64,000 nucleotides of DNA from an uncultured Woeseiaceae bacterium (GTDB taxonomy: Bacteria; Pseudomonadota; Gammaproteobacteria; Steroidobacterales; Woeseiaceae). How positions within the stretch are numbered: the stretch's first letter is position 1; each line of letters begins with the position of its first letter. This document shows positions 19,848 through 28,976 of the stretch, one piece after another. The notes beneath the pieces are model-generated. The model made no database searches. It worked only from the letters and a program-made list of their open reading frames with translations, and was not told where the DNA came from. Made by a program: the position numbers and the translations under genes. Where the stretch lies: NCBI GenBank assembly GCA_945788625.1, contig CALZMQ010000015.1:117066-181065 (forward strand), written 5' to 3'.

Positions 19848-21896
19848 CTAGTTGACCGAGCCCCAGTGTTCGTCGGTCGCCACCATGGTCAACACGTCGT
19901 ATTGGGCAACGATTTCGCCATCCTGGTTGCTCACTTCGGTGTCCCAACGGACCTCGCCGTAGCCTGTACCGGCGCGCAGCGTCTTTTGCTTGCAGGTAAG
20001 GCGGACTTTCAGCGTGTCGCCGTAGTTGACGGGTTTCGCGAAGCGCAGGTCGTCGACGCCGTAGTTGGCAAGCACGGGTCCGAAATCAGGATCAACGAAC
20101 AGGCCTGCGGCGAACGAGACGATCAGGTAGCCGTGCGCCACGCGGCCTTCGAAGAACGGGTTCTTCGCGGCGGCTTCTTCGTCCGTGTGCGCATAGAAAG
20201 TATCGCCGGTGAACTCGGCGAAATGCTGAATATCCTCGAGAGACACTTCACGTTCTGCCGTGACCAGCGTGTCGCCTAGGCGGAGTTGCTCGAAAGTCTT
20301 GCGGAACGGGTGGGCGCCCGGGTCGTTCTGGTCGGCACCTCGCACCCAGCGGCGGCCAATCGCCGTCAGCGTCTCTGGCGAGCCCTGTACGGCAGTGCGT
20401 TGCATGTAGTGCAGCACGCCGCGCACGCCGCCCATCTCCTCGCCGCCGCCTGCACGACCGGGGCCGCCGTGAACCAGGTGCGGCAACGGCGAGCCGTGTC
20501 CCGTCGACTCCGCCGCGCAGTGGCGATTGATGACGACCATGCGGCCGTGATACGCCGCGGTGCCGAGTATCAGTTCGCGGGCGACGTCGTTGTCGTTGGT
20601 GATCACGGAACCCGCGAGACTGCCTGCGCCCAGGCGTGACAGTTCGATCGCTTCGGCGAGGTCGTCGTAAGGGAGCACCGTGCTCACCGGCCCGAATGCT
20701 TCCACCGAATGCACGGCCGGCGACGACAAGGGCTTCTCGCAGTGCAAAAGCGTCGGCATGAAAAACGCACCTTTGACGGCATCCGCGTCAATGACGTCGA
20801 ACTCGTCGCGGCCGCCGAATACGACATTGGCCTGGTGAGACAGTTCATTGACCCGGTCGCGAACCTCGTCGCGCTGGCCCTGGCTTGCGAGTGCGCCCAT
20901 GTCGACGTCCTTGCTTGCCGGGTTGCCGATTCGTATTTTGCCGAGCGCCGTCGACAGGGCGCTCACCACGTCGCCGGCGATCGCAGCCGGAGCGATGATG
21001 CGGCGTATGGCCGTGCACTTCTGGCCTGCTTTGCTGGTCATTTCCCGTGTGACCTCTTTTATATAGAGGTCGAACTCCGGCGTGCCGGGTAGTGCGTCCG
21101 GGCCGAGTATGGACGAGTTGAGCGAATCCGTTTCCGCTGTGAATGCGACGGACTCGCTGACAACGCGCGGATGCTGCTGCAGGAACTCGGCAGTAGTCTT
21201 CGAGCCGGTAAACGCGATCGTGTCCTGGCAGTTCAGGTGATCGAAGAGATCGCCGACGCTGCCGCAGATGAGTTGCAGTGCGCCTTTGGGGAGAATGCCG
21301 GATGCGAGGATGCGCTTGACCATCGACTCCGTAAGGTACGCAGTGCTCGAGGCGGGCTTGACGATCGCCGGCACGCCGGCCAGCAGAGTGGGTGCGAGTT
21401 TTTCGAGCATGCCCCAACAGGGAAAATTGAATGCGTTGATGTGCACCGCTGCGCCAAGCTTCGGTGTGCATATGTGTTGTGCGGCGAAGGTGCCGTTTTT
21501 CGAAAGCTGTTCGGGTGCGCCATCGAGGTAAACGTGGTCGTTCGGCATCTCGCGCCGCCCTTTGCTCGAAAACACGAACAACGTCGAAATGCCGCCGTCG
21601 ATGTCAATCCAGCTGTCACTGCGCGTGGCGCCGGTCATCGTCGACAATTCGTAGAACTCTCTCTTGTGCTCCATCAGGTATTTCGCGAGCGCCTTGAGCA
21701 TCTCGCCACGCTCGTGAAACGTGAGACGGCGCAGGTTGGCGCCGCCGGTGTTGCGTGCGTAATCGAGCATGGCGGCGAAATCCAGACCCTGGCTGGTGAT
21801 CCTGGCGACCGAATCACCGCTGACTGCGCTGCACAGTACGGTACCGTCTCCGTCGCCTTCGACCCACTGGTCCATCACGAGGTTGCCGAGTTTCAT
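19848..21896 (-). CDS. paaZ: Bifunctional oxepin-CoA hydrolase / 3-oxo-5,6-dehydrosuberyl-CoA semialdehyde dehydrogenase
   Basis: 682 residues from the ATG at 21896, matching PaaZ length; the longer in-frame start at 21986 lacks a ribosome site. The N-terminal aldehyde dehydrogenase domain (1 to about 520) has the nucleophile in GQKCTAIRR (Cys at about 293) and the base in FTAETDSLN (about 254). The C-terminal MaoC hotdog domain (about 530-682; DTFYAHTDEEAAAKNPFFEG, VAHGYLIVSFAAGLF) is the hydratase that opens the oxepin ring. Together they turn oxepin-CoA into 3-oxo-5,6-dehydrosuberyl-CoA. It is divergent from paaX across an AT-rich spacer with an inverted repeat. Confidence 0.95.
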   Translation of the reverse strand: MKLGNLVMDQWVEGDGDGTVLCSAVSGDSVARITSQGLDFAAMLDYARNTGGANLRRLTFHERGEMLKALAKYLMEHKREFYELSTMTGATRSDSWIDIDGGISTLFVFSSKGRREMPNDHVYLDGAPEQLSKNGTFAAQHICTPKLGAAVHINAFNFPCWGMLEKLAPTLLAGVPAIVKPASSTAYLTESMVKRILASGILPKGALQLICGSVGDLFDHLNCQDTIAFTGSKTTAEFLQQHPRVVSESVAFTAETDSLNSSILGPDALPGTPEFDLYIKEVTREMTSKAGQKCTAIRRIIAPAAIAGDVVSALSTALGKIRIGNPASKDVDMGALASQGQRDEVRDRVNELSHQANVVFGGRDEFDVIDADAVKGAFFMPTLLHCEKPLSSPAVHSVEAFGPVSTVLPYDDLAEAIELSRLGAGSLAGSVITNDNDVARELILGTAAYHGRMVVINRHCAAESTGHGSPLPHLVHGGPGRAGGGEEMGGVRGVLHYMQRTAVQGSPETLTAIGRRWVRGADQNDPGAHPFRKTFEQLRLGDTLVTAEREVSLEDIQHFAEFTGDTFYAHTDEEAAAKNPFFEGRVAHGYLIVSFAAGLFVDPDFGPVLANYGVDDLRFAKPVNYGDTLKVRLTCKQKTLRAGTGYGEVRWDTEVSNQDGEIVAQYDVLTMVATDEHWGSVN

Positions 21897-21919
21897 GCTG
21901 GAGCCCCCTGTACCGGTAA

Positions 21920-21956
21920 GATACAAAATTGAATTGAATTTGAAATATTTCGTATC
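21920..21956. promoter_or_regulatory. Probable PaaX operator between paaZ and paaX
   Basis: An imperfect inverted repeat with arms GATACAAAAT (starting 21920) and the complement of ATATTTCGTATC (ending 21956), i.e. GATACRAAAT half-sites around an AT-rich centre that holds TTGAAT repeats. It lies in the only intergenic region shared by the divergent paaZ and paaX-I-A-B-C-D-E units. PaaX is expected to release this site on binding phenylacetyl-CoA (family knowledge). Confidence 0.5.
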
Positions 21957-21997
21957 AGATTGTACGGTCGGTCGGTCCGAAAGCAAGCGAAGGTGCC

Positions 21998-22948
21998 ATG
22001 AGCGTACAAGCAGCCAGCCAAAGACTCGTCAACGAGTTCCGCTCACGCCCGACATTGCGGGCAGGGTCGCTGATCACGACCGTTTTCGGGGACGCCATTG
22101 CGCCGCGCGGCGGTACCGTCTGGCTCGGCAGCCTGATCAACGTCATGGCCGAATTCGGTGTCAGTGAGCGACTCGTCCGCACGTCGGTGTATCGCCTTGC
22201 CAAGGACGGCTGGTTGCGGTCCGACCAGGTCGGGCGACGCTCCTACTACAGCCTGACGGACGAGGGACGCGAGCGATTCGAGCAGGCGACACACCGAATT
22301 TATGGCGAGCCCGTCGGCGGCTGGGATGGCGAGTGGTGCCTGCTGCTGCTTGCCGGTCTCGGTACGCCGGAAAAGGACAGGGTTCGCAAGGAGTGCGGCT
22401 GGCTCGGGTTTGGCTCGATGTCGGCGAACGTGCTCGCTCATCCGTCGCCTGACCTGGCGGAACTCGACGTCACGATGCGCCGCCTGGGTGTCGCGGACAG
22501 GCTGGTCGTCATGAGCGGCAGGACCATAAAGAGTGAGACGGCCATGCGTGAACTCACGCACGGCTGCTGGAACCTGGACGATATCGACGCCCGTTACGAG
22601 GACTTTTTGAGGCGTTTTCGACCCGCGATCCGGGCGTTTGGCGGCAAAACACAAGTCGATGAAAAATCAGCATTTCTCGTGCGGACCCTGCTGATCCAGG
22701 AGTATCGAAAAATCCTGCTGCGCGATCCATGGTTGCCGACTGAACTACTGCCGGCAAGCTGGCAGGGTGCCGCCGCTTACCAGCTTTGCCGCAATCTCTA
22801 CGCGCTGGTGCACGTGGCTGCGGATGCTTATCTCGACCAGACGATGGAAACCGCTGACGGACCTCTGCCGCCCGCGAACCCATCCTTCCAGCAACGATTC
22901 GGCGGCCTCGTGCCGCCGCAACAAAAGGGGTATGCCGTCAATGAGTGA
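21998..22948 (+). CDS. paaX: PaaX-family transcriptional repressor of phenylacetate genes
   Basis: 316 residues. The N-terminal winged helix includes the family signature RAGSLITTVFGDAIAPRGGTV, with RLVRTSVYRLAKDGWL as recognition region and GRRSYYSLTDEGRERFEQA as wing. The central and C-terminal PaaX domains include GGWDGEWCLLLLAG, LIQEYRKILLRDPWLP and QGAAAYQLCRNLY. It represses catabolic genes until phenylacetyl-CoA binds. It is first in the paaXIABCDE unit and divergent from paaZ. Its last codons overlap the paaI start by 8 bases (ATGAGTGA), so the two are translationally coupled. Confidence 0.95.
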   Translation: MSVQAASQRLVNEFRSRPTLRAGSLITTVFGDAIAPRGGTVWLGSLINVMAEFGVSERLVRTSVYRLAKDGWLRSDQVGRRSYYSLTDEGRERFEQATHRIYGEPVGGWDGEWCLLLLAGLGTPEKDRVRKECGWLGFGSMSANVLAHPSPDLAELDVTMRRLGVADRLVVMSGRTIKSETAMRELTHGCWNLDDIDARYEDFLRRFRPAIRAFGGKTQVDEKSAFLVRTLLIQEYRKILLRDPWLPTELLPASWQGAAAYQLCRNLYALVHVAADAYLDQTMETADGPLPPANPSFQQRFGGLVPPQQKGYAVNE

Positions 22949-23366
22949 CCTGGATCTGGCAAAACGATGCGCTGACGAAATGTGGGCCGGCGACGAGGCG
23001 TCCAGGCTGCTCGGCATGGAGGTCGACATTACCGGCATTGGGGCCGCGACGGCGCGCATGCGGGTGCGGGACGACATGGTGAATGGCTTCGACGTCTGCC
23101 ATGGCGGACTGGTGTTCGCATTGGCCGATACGGCATTCGCATTCGCCTGTAACGCCTATAACCGCATGACGGTCGCCGCTTCCGCGAATGTCGAGTTTCT
23201 TCGTCCCGCCGTCCTCGGCGATACCCTGGAGGCCGTGGCGAGCGAGGAGTATCGGGGCCGCAGGAACGCGTATTACGCGGTCCGGGTCGAGAATCAGCAT
23301 GGCCAGGTCGTTGCGTTGTTTCGTGGCCGCTCGGTCAGTCGCGACGAGGCCGTGGTGGCGGAGTAA
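22941..23366 (+). CDS. paaI: PaaI hydroxyphenylacetyl-CoA thioesterase
   Basis: 141 residues, single hotdog fold. The conserved DVCHGGLVFALADTAFAFAC carries the HGG loop and the catalytic aspartate of PaaI thioesterases; ASANVEFLRPAVLGDTLEA follows. It hydrolyses ring-hydroxylated or dead-end phenylacetyl-CoA species and so rescues CoA in the pathway. The ATG at 22941 overlaps the paaX stop; AGGGG lies 10 bases upstream. The ATG at 22932 is possible but too close to that site. Confidence 0.93.
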   Translation: MSDLDLAKRCADEMWAGDEASRLLGMEVDITGIGAATARMRVRDDMVNGFDVCHGGLVFALADTAFAFACNAYNRMTVAASANVEFLRPAVLGDTLEAVASEEYRGRRNAYYAVRVENQHGQVVALFRGRSVSRDEAVVAE

Positions 23367-23438
23367 AATGATACGGCATCCATTGAAAAACCGAAAAAAC
23401 CGTGTCACATTGGTACGGATCTACCAGGAGTAGTCGTC

Positions 23439-24431
23439 ATGTACACACAGGGGCTGGATCAGGCGGGCAAAGCCGCTACCGAGCAACGCGCCGAGGAAAC
23501 GCCGGAGCAGCTCGCGGCGTTCCAGGCGCGTATCGACGCCGAGGAAAAAATCGAGGCCAAGGACTGGATGCCGGAGGCCTACCGGCGGACCCTGATACGG
23601 CAGATTTCGCAACACGCGCATTCCGAGATCATCGGCATGCAGCCCGAAGGTAACTGGCTTACCCGCGCGCCGTCGCTGAAGCGCAAGGCAATCCTGCTTG
23701 CCAAGGTGCAGGACGAAGCCGGCCACGGCCTGTATCTTTACAGTGCCGCGGAAACGCTGGGCGTGTCGCGCGACAGTATGGTGGCCGACCTGTTGTCGGG
23801 TAAGGCGAAATATTCGAGTATTTTCAACTACCCGACGCTGACGTGGGCCGACATGGGCGCCATCGGCTGGCTCGTGGACGGCGCGGCGATCATGAACCAG
23901 ATTCCATTGTGCCGCTGTTCCTACGGACCCTATGCGCGCGCGATGGTGCGTATCTGCAAGGAAGAAAGCTTTCACCAGCGCCAGGGCTTCGACATCATGC
24001 TGACGCTGTGCGGTGGCAGCGACGAGCAAAAGGCGATGGCGCAGGATGCATTGAACCGGTTCTGGTGGCCGTCGCTGATGATGTTCGGTCCCAACGACGC
24101 GAACTCGAGCCATTCGGCGCAGTCGATGGCCTGGAAGATCAAACGCTTCAGCAACGACGAATTGCGCCAGAAATTCATCGACGTGACGGTGCAACAAGCT
24201 GATTTCCTCGGTCTCGAGGTACCCGACGACGCATTGCAATTCGACGAGGCGTCAGGGCACTACCGTTTCTCGGAGATCGACTGGCAGGAGTTCTTCGACG
24301 TCATTGCCGGAAACGGGCCCTGCAACAAGCAACGTATGGACAAACGCCGCAAGGCGCACGAGGACGGCGCCTGGGTGCGCGCAGCCGCGCGCGCTTACGC
24401 GAAGAAACGCGCTGCCAAAGCGGCAGCCTGA
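23439..24431 (+). CDS. paaA: 1,2-phenylacetyl-CoA epoxidase catalytic subunit PaaA
   Basis: 330 residues. This is the di-iron oxygenase subunit that forms ring-1,2-epoxyphenylacetyl-CoA. The ferritin-like ligand motifs are visible as [15 protein letters not shown] and [34 protein letters not shown] precedes them, and [20 protein letters not shown] is the family C-terminal block. It works in a complex with PaaB, PaaC and the reductase PaaE; PaaD matures the centres. It begins 72 bases after paaI with an AGGAG ribosome site and leads into paaB after 10 bases. Confidence 0.97.
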   Translation: MYTQGLDQAGKAATEQRAEETPEQLAAFQARIDAEEKIEAKDWMPEAYRRTLIRQISQHAHSEIIGMQPEGNWLTRAPSLKRKAILLAKVQDEAGHGLYLYSAAETLGVSRDSMVADLLSGKAKYSSIFNYPTLTWADMGAIGWLVDGAAIMNQIPLCRCSYGPYARAMVRICKEESFHQRQGFDIMLTLCGGSDEQKAMAQDALNRFWWPSLMMFGPNDANSSHSAQSMAWKIKRFSNDELRQKFIDVTVQQADFLGLEVPDDALQFDEASGHYRFSEIDWQEFFDVIAGNGPCNKQRMDKRRKAHEDGAWVRAAARAYAKKRAAKAAA

Positions 24432-24441
24432 GGATTATCGA

Positions 24442-24729
24442 ATGTCGGAACAGGAATGGCCCTTGTACGAAGTTTTCATACGCAGCCGGGGCGGACTGAG
24501 CCACCGCCACGCGGGTAGCGTGCATGCACCCGACGACCAGATGGCGCTCGATCACGCGCGCGACACGTATACGCGGCGGAGCGAGGGCGTGAGCATCTGG
24601 GTCGTGCGTTCGGACCAGCTGGTTGCGTCGGACCCCGCGGAAACGGCATCGTTCTTCGAGCCTGCCGAAGACAAGATCTACCGCCACCCGACGTTTTACG
24701 ACATACCCGACGGCGTGGAAAACCTGTGA
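24442..24729 (+). CDS. paaB: 1,2-phenylacetyl-CoA epoxidase subunit PaaB
   Basis: 95 residues from the ATG at 24442, the usual PaaB size. The sequence WPLYEVFIRSRGGLSHRHAG, then HAPDDQMALDHARDTYTRR and EGVSIWVVRSDQLVASDP, is diagnostic. PaaB bridges the PaaA-PaaC heterodimers in the epoxidase complex. Its stop overlaps the GTG start of paaC as GTGA, which indicates coupled translation. Confidence 0.96.
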   Translation: MSEQEWPLYEVFIRSRGGLSHRHAGSVHAPDDQMALDHARDTYTRRSEGVSIWVVRSDQLVASDPAETASFFEPAEDKIYRHPTFYDIPDGVENL

Positions 24730-25484
24730 CGCCCGAGCAGGCACTGACAGCCTACGTTCTGAGGCTTGGCGACAATGCCCTCGTGCTCGGTCAGCGCATG
24801 GTCGAACTGGTCGCCGCGCACCCCGAGCTGGAGGAGGAACTCGCCAACGCGAACTTCGCGCTCGACTATATCGGCCAGGCCCGCATGTTCTACGCCTATG
24901 CCGCCGAGCGCGAAGGGGCCGGGCGCAGCGAAGACGACATGGCCTATTTGCGCCCCGAGCACGAGTTCAGGAACCTGCTGCTGGTCGAGCAGGCGAACGG
25001 GCATTTCGGTGACACGATCGTGCGACAGGTGCTGTTCGACCTTTACTACCAGTCATTGCTGCAAGCTTTGGCGAACTGCAGCGATGCGCGGCTGGCAGAG
25101 ATTGCGGCGCGCGCAGGCAAAGAGGTCCGCTATCACTTGCGGCATGCCGCCAATTGGCTGGTTCGTCTCGGAGACGGCACGGATGAAAGTCACGCGAGGG
25201 TGCAACAATCGTTGCGCGATCTATGGCGTTACACCGGTGAGATGTTCGCCGCTGACGAACTCGACGCCATCGTGCAGGCCTCGTTCGATGGACCGAACCT
25301 CGACGCCATCGAGACCGACTGGCGACGTGCCCTTGCGGATATCATCGACGAAGCGACGCTGACGATGCCGGAGGAGCAGAGTATGGCGAAAGGCGGCAAA
25401 CAGGGGATTCATACCGAGCAATTCGGCTACCTGCTCGCCGAACTGCAAAACCTGCCGCGAACCTACCCGGGTGCCACTTGGTAG
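24726..25484 (+). CDS. paaC: 1,2-phenylacetyl-CoA epoxidase structural subunit PaaC
   Basis: 252 residues, starting with GTG at 24726 inside the paaB stop. Ferritin-like fold without the di-iron ligands: LRLGDNALVLGQRMVEL, NFALDYIGQARMFYAYAA, LRPEHEFRNLLLVEQ, and a C-terminal GGKQGIHTEQFGYLLAE. PaaC stabilises PaaA and forms part of the CoA-binding surface. It overlaps paaD by 7 bases. Confidence 0.96.
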   Translation: MTPEQALTAYVLRLGDNALVLGQRMVELVAAHPELEEELANANFALDYIGQARMFYAYAAEREGAGRSEDDMAYLRPEHEFRNLLLVEQANGHFGDTIVRQVLFDLYYQSLLQALANCSDARLAEIAARAGKEVRYHLRHAANWLVRLGDGTDESHARVQQSLRDLWRYTGEMFAADELDAIVQASFDGPNLDAIETDWRRALADIIDEATLTMPEEQSMAKGGKQGIHTEQFGYLLAELQNLPRTYPGATW

Positions 25485-25961
25485 AAGCTGCCTACAACCG
25501 CGAGACCATTCTCGAGTGGCTGGGCGACGTGCCGGACCCCGAGATTCCGGTTTTGAGCATCATGGACCTCGGCATCGTCCGGGACGTGCAGTGCGACGGC
25601 GGTGTCGTGGTTTCGCTGTCACCCACGTACTCGGGTTGCCCGGCGACGGAGGTGATCGAGTCGAGCGTGATCGCGGCGCTGGAAGACCGCGGTATCAGCA
25701 ACGTCTCCGTAAAGCGCGCCGCCATGGACGACCGACTGGATCAGCGACGCCGGCAGGGAAAAACTCCGCTTGTACGGAATCGCGCCACCCGAAGAGGGAG
25801 GCGGCAAGCGGGCGCTGCTGGCGAGTCAGCGCATCGTCCACTGCCCGAAGTGCGAATCCGAAAACACGGAGCTCGTCAGTGAGTTCGGATCGACTGCCTG
25901 TAAAGCCTCCTATCGCTGTGCCGATTGCCTGGAACCATTCGAGTACTTCAAATGCATCTGA
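25478..25961 (+). pseudogene. paaD: PaaD Fe-S maturation factor, split by a +1 frameshift
   Basis: Two frames together spell one PaaD protein. The first (from ATG 25478) gives the N-terminal MIP18/DUF59 domain: DVPDPEIPVLSIMDLGIVRD, SPTYSGCPATEVIE, ISNVSVK. It then loses similarity at about 25712-25716. Reading from 25716 one base ahead gives APPWTTDWISDAGREKLRLY, then GIAPPEE and the zinc-ribbon tail HCPKCESENTELV, FGSTACKASYRCADC, EPFEYFKCI, stopping at 25961. The frame would be restored by removing one base in the run GCGCGCCGCC. As written, the C-terminal cysteine domain is not made. PaaD is needed to mature the PaaA di-iron site, so a consensus error is a real possibility. Confidence 0.85.
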
Positions 25962-25971
25962 GCCATTCCGA

Positions 25972-27042
25972 ATGAGACAATTCCACGCGCTCAAGGTAGT
26001 CGCCAGGCAGCAGGAAACAAAAGACTCCGTCCGCATCGCCCTCGACGTGCCGCCAGAGTTGCAGACGGAGTTCGAATTCCAGCCCGGCCAGCATCTGCCG
26101 ATCCAGATCGAACGGGACGGCAAGCGCCTGCGCCGAACGTACAGTATCTGTTCGCAGAAAGGCCGATGGCCACTGGAGATTGGCGTTCGCGTGCAACCCG
26201 GCGGGGGGTTCTCGGAGTACGCGGCGAACGAACTCGACATCGGCGACGAACTCGCGGTGATGCCGCCAAATGGCCAGTTTCACGTCGACCTCGATCGTGA
26301 CAACGAAAAGTTCTACCTGGGGTTTGCCGCCGGTAGCGGCATCACTCCGGTCCTGTCGATCGTCGCATCCGTGCTCGAGAATGAGCCCGCCAGTCGTTTC
26401 GCTCTGTTCTATGGTAATCGCAAGCAAAGCACGACGATGTTCATCGACGATCTGTACGCGCTCAAGAATCGCTTCCCTGAGCGCCTGCAATTGCATTTCG
26501 TGTTCAGCCGCGAAGAACAGGAATTTCCCGTCGCCGCGGGACGAATCGATGCCGAGAAGGTCGTTGAGCTGGTGGAACGTTTTTGCGGTGGCATTGCCGT
26601 GGATGAGGCGTTTGTCTGCGGTCCGGATTCCATGATCGAAACCGTGAGCAATGCGCTCGTGGAGCTGGGAATACCGGCGGAGAAAGTGCACTCGGAACGC
26701 TTCGGTGCGCCACGCCGCGGCGCACCGATCGCGCCAACTGCGGCCGCGGTTGCGGCCGACGTTGCCGAAATCACGGTCATCATGGATGGCCACAAGAAGT
26801 CCTTTGACATGCCGCGTGGCGGCGCCAGCATCGTGGATGCCGCCGCGGATGCCGGCGTGGAACTGCCGTATTCGTGCAAGGGAGGCGTGTGCGCGACCTG
26901 CCGCACGCACCTGCGCAGCGGGGAGGTGCAGATGGAGACCAATTACGGGCTGGAACCCTGGGAGGTGGAGAAGGGGTTTGTCCTCGCCTGCCAGTCGCGG
27001 CCTGTCAGTGCCGAGATCCTGCTCGATTACGACAAAACCTGA
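25972..27042 (+). CDS. paaE: Phenylacetyl-CoA epoxidase reductase PaaE
   Basis: 356 residues from the ATG at 25972, 10 bases after paaD. The N-terminal FAD-binding beta-barrel includes FQPGQHLPIQIERDGKRLRR followed by TYSICS. The NADPH domain has FAAGSGITPVLSIV, LFYGNRKQSTTMF and AFVCGPDSMIETV. The C-terminal plant-type ferredoxin domain has PYSCKGGVCATCRTHLRSGE and a last cysteine in LACQS, giving a 2Fe-2S cluster. It passes electrons from NADPH to the PaaA di-iron centre. The open frame extends upstream into paaD, but homology begins at MRQFHALKV. Confidence 0.96.
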   Translation: MRQFHALKVVARQQETKDSVRIALDVPPELQTEFEFQPGQHLPIQIERDGKRLRRTYSICSQKGRWPLEIGVRVQPGGGFSEYAANELDIGDELAVMPPNGQFHVDLDRDNEKFYLGFAAGSGITPVLSIVASVLENEPASRFALFYGNRKQSTTMFIDDLYALKNRFPERLQLHFVFSREEQEFPVAAGRIDAEKVVELVERFCGGIAVDEAFVCGPDSMIETVSNALVELGIPAEKVHSERFGAPRRGAPIAPTAAAVAADVAEITVIMDGHKKSFDMPRGGASIVDAAADAGVELPYSCKGGVCATCRTHLRSGEVQMETNYGLEPWEVEKGFVLACQSRPVSAEILLDYDKT

Positions 27043-27189
27043 GCCGCCGGGCCGTCAGCGTTTGCAACGACGGCGCCGAATGGCGCGATATCCAAACTTC
27101 GCGCCTGCCAACGGGCGTAAAATCGGCAATTATCTGTGTCCGGCCCGAACGCCGGGCGAAAAATAAGAACGCGTTGCGCCGGAGGGCGT

Positions 27190-27735
27190 ATGACTGACAG
27201 TAATATCGCGGCGGAACTGCCTGCACGGCAGAATTCCTACACCTACGAAGAGTTGCTGATGAGCGGCCATGGCGAACTGTTCGGGCCGACCAACGGCAGG
27301 TTGCCCTTGCCGAACATGCTCATGATGGACCGCATCACCTGGATCAGCGACGAAGGCGGCAAATACGGCAAAGGCGAAGTCAAGGCGGAGCTCGATATCA
27401 AGCCGGACCTGTGGTTCTTCAAATGTCATTTCGAAAGCGACCCCGTCATGCCAGGATGTCTTGGTCTTGACGCGATGTGGCAACTGGTCGGCTATCATCT
27501 CGTCTGGCTGGGCCTGCAGGGCCGGGGTCGTGCGCTGGGTGTCGGCAAAGTGAAGTTCACGGGTCAGATCCTGCCGACCTCGAAACTGGTCACGTTCCAG
27601 ATCGACATCAAGCGGGTCATTTCGCGCCGCCTCAACATGGCGATTGCCGACGGCACCGTTTGCGTTGACGGTCGCGAAATTTACACCGCTGAAGACCTGC
27701 GGGTCGGCCTGTTTACATCAACTGAAGACTTTTAG
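27190..27735 (+). CDS. fabA: 3-hydroxyacyl-ACP dehydratase/isomerase FabA
   Basis: 181 residues from the ATG at 27190, preceded by GGAGGG. It makes and isomerises trans-2-decenoyl-ACP, the branch point of anaerobic unsaturated fatty acid synthesis. The active site is seen as [20 protein letters not shown], with His at about 80 and Asp at about 94 at the correct 14-residue spacing; [17 protein letters not shown] follows. The fabA-fabB pair (fabB 9 bases downstream) is a marker of gamma- and alphaproteobacteria. Confidence 0.97.
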   Translation: MTDSNIAAELPARQNSYTYEELLMSGHGELFGPTNGRLPLPNMLMMDRITWISDEGGKYGKGEVKAELDIKPDLWFFKCHFESDPVMPGCLGLDAMWQLVGYHLVWLGLQGRGRALGVGKVKFTGQILPTSKLVTFQIDIKRVISRRLNMAIADGTVCVDGREIYTAEDLRVGLFTSTEDF

Positions 27736-27744
27736 GAGTCGTCA

Positions 27745-28956
27745 ATGCGGCGTGTAGTTATTACTGGCCTCGGTGCCGTGTCGTGCATCGGGAATAACAA
27801 GGCAGAGATACTCGAATCGCTCCGACAGGGCCGCTCCGGCATCGTCGCCAACGAGACCTTCAAAGAGATGGGCCTGCGCAGCCAGGTGTCGGGCAGCTGT
27901 CATATCGACCTCACGGAGCACATCGACCGCAAGGTTCGGCGGTTCATGGGTGATGCCGCCGCATACGCGTACATCGCGATGCAGCAGTCGATAGAAGACG
28001 CGGGGCTCGAGGATACGGACATTTCGAATGTACGCACCGGGCTGATCTCCGCTTCGGGTGGTGCATCGAGTAACAACATTGTGCACGCCGCAGATACGCT
28101 GCGTGCACGCGGCGTGCGAAAGATCGGGCCGTACATGGTGCCGCGCACCATGGGCAGTTCCGTATCCGCATGTCTTGCGACCCCGTACAAGATCAAGGGC
28201 ATCAACTACTCGATCACGTCGGCCTGCGCAACCAGCGCGCACTGCATTGGGGCAGCAGCGGAACAGATCCAGCTCGGCAAACAGGACGTCGTCTTCGCCG
28301 GGGGCGGCGAGGAAGAGCATTGGTCGCTGGCGTGCCTGTTCGACGCCATGGGTGCGTTGTCGTCGAAGTACAACGACGAACCGGCTACCGCATCACGTCC
28401 CTACGACGCGACTCGTGACGGTTTCGTGATTTCGTCGGGATCGGGTATGGTGGTCGTCGAAGAACTCGAACACGCACGGGCGCGTGGCGCGAAAATCTAT
28501 GCCGAACTGGTTGGCTACGGCGCAAACTCGGACGGGCACGACATGGTGGCGCCGTCGGGCGAAGGTGCAATTCGCTGCATGGAACTCGCGCGAGCGACGG
28601 TCGAGGCGCCCATCGATTACATCAACACGCACGGTACCAGTACTCCCGTCGGCGACGTCAAGGAAGTCGAGGCCATGGCGACGATGTTCGGCGAGGAGAT
28701 GCCGCGTTTCAGTTCCTCCAAGTCGATGTGCGGGCACTCGTTGGGTGCAACCGGCGTGCAGGAAGCAATTCATTGCCTGCTGATGCTGGAAAACGACTTC
28801 ATCGCGCCGTCGATTAACGTCAACGACGCCGACCCGGCCGTAGAGGGCACGCCGCTGGTTACGGAGCTCGTGGAAAACGCCGGCATCAGGACGGCGATGT
28901 CCAACAGCTTCGGCTTCGGCGGCACCAACGGAACGCTGGTATTCCAGAAACGTTAG
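27745..28956 (+). CDS. fabB: 3-oxoacyl-ACP synthase I FabB
   Basis: 403 residues. It elongates cis-3-decenoyl-ACP and other acyl-ACPs by condensation with malonyl-ACP. The catalytic triad is Cys161 ([10 protein letters not shown]), His296 ([11 protein letters not shown]) and His331 ([10 protein letters not shown]), at the same spacing as E. coli FabB. The N-terminal [18 protein letters not shown] and C-terminal [14 protein letters not shown] are typical. It follows fabA after 9 bases with an AGGAG site; fghA follows after 20 bases. Confidence 0.97.
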   Translation: MRRVVITGLGAVSCIGNNKAEILESLRQGRSGIVANETFKEMGLRSQVSGSCHIDLTEHIDRKVRRFMGDAAAYAYIAMQQSIEDAGLEDTDISNVRTGLISASGGASSNNIVHAADTLRARGVRKIGPYMVPRTMGSSVSACLATPYKIKGINYSITSACATSAHCIGAAAEQIQLGKQDVVFAGGGEEEHWSLACLFDAMGALSSKYNDEPATASRPYDATRDGFVISSGSGMVVVEELEHARARGAKIYAELVGYGANSDGHDMVAPSGEGAIRCMELARATVEAPIDYINTHGTSTPVGDVKEVEAMATMFGEEMPRFSSSKSMCGHSLGATGVQEAIHCLLMLENDFIAPSINVNDADPAVEGTPLVTELVENAGIRTAMSNSFGFGGTNGTLVFQKR

Positions 28957-28976
28957 CTGTCGGCCATAATCGGCCC

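Noticed and set aside
25471..27042. A single 523-residue protein including paaE
   Set aside because: The first 167 residues are the wrong frame of paaD; PaaE homology begins at 25972.
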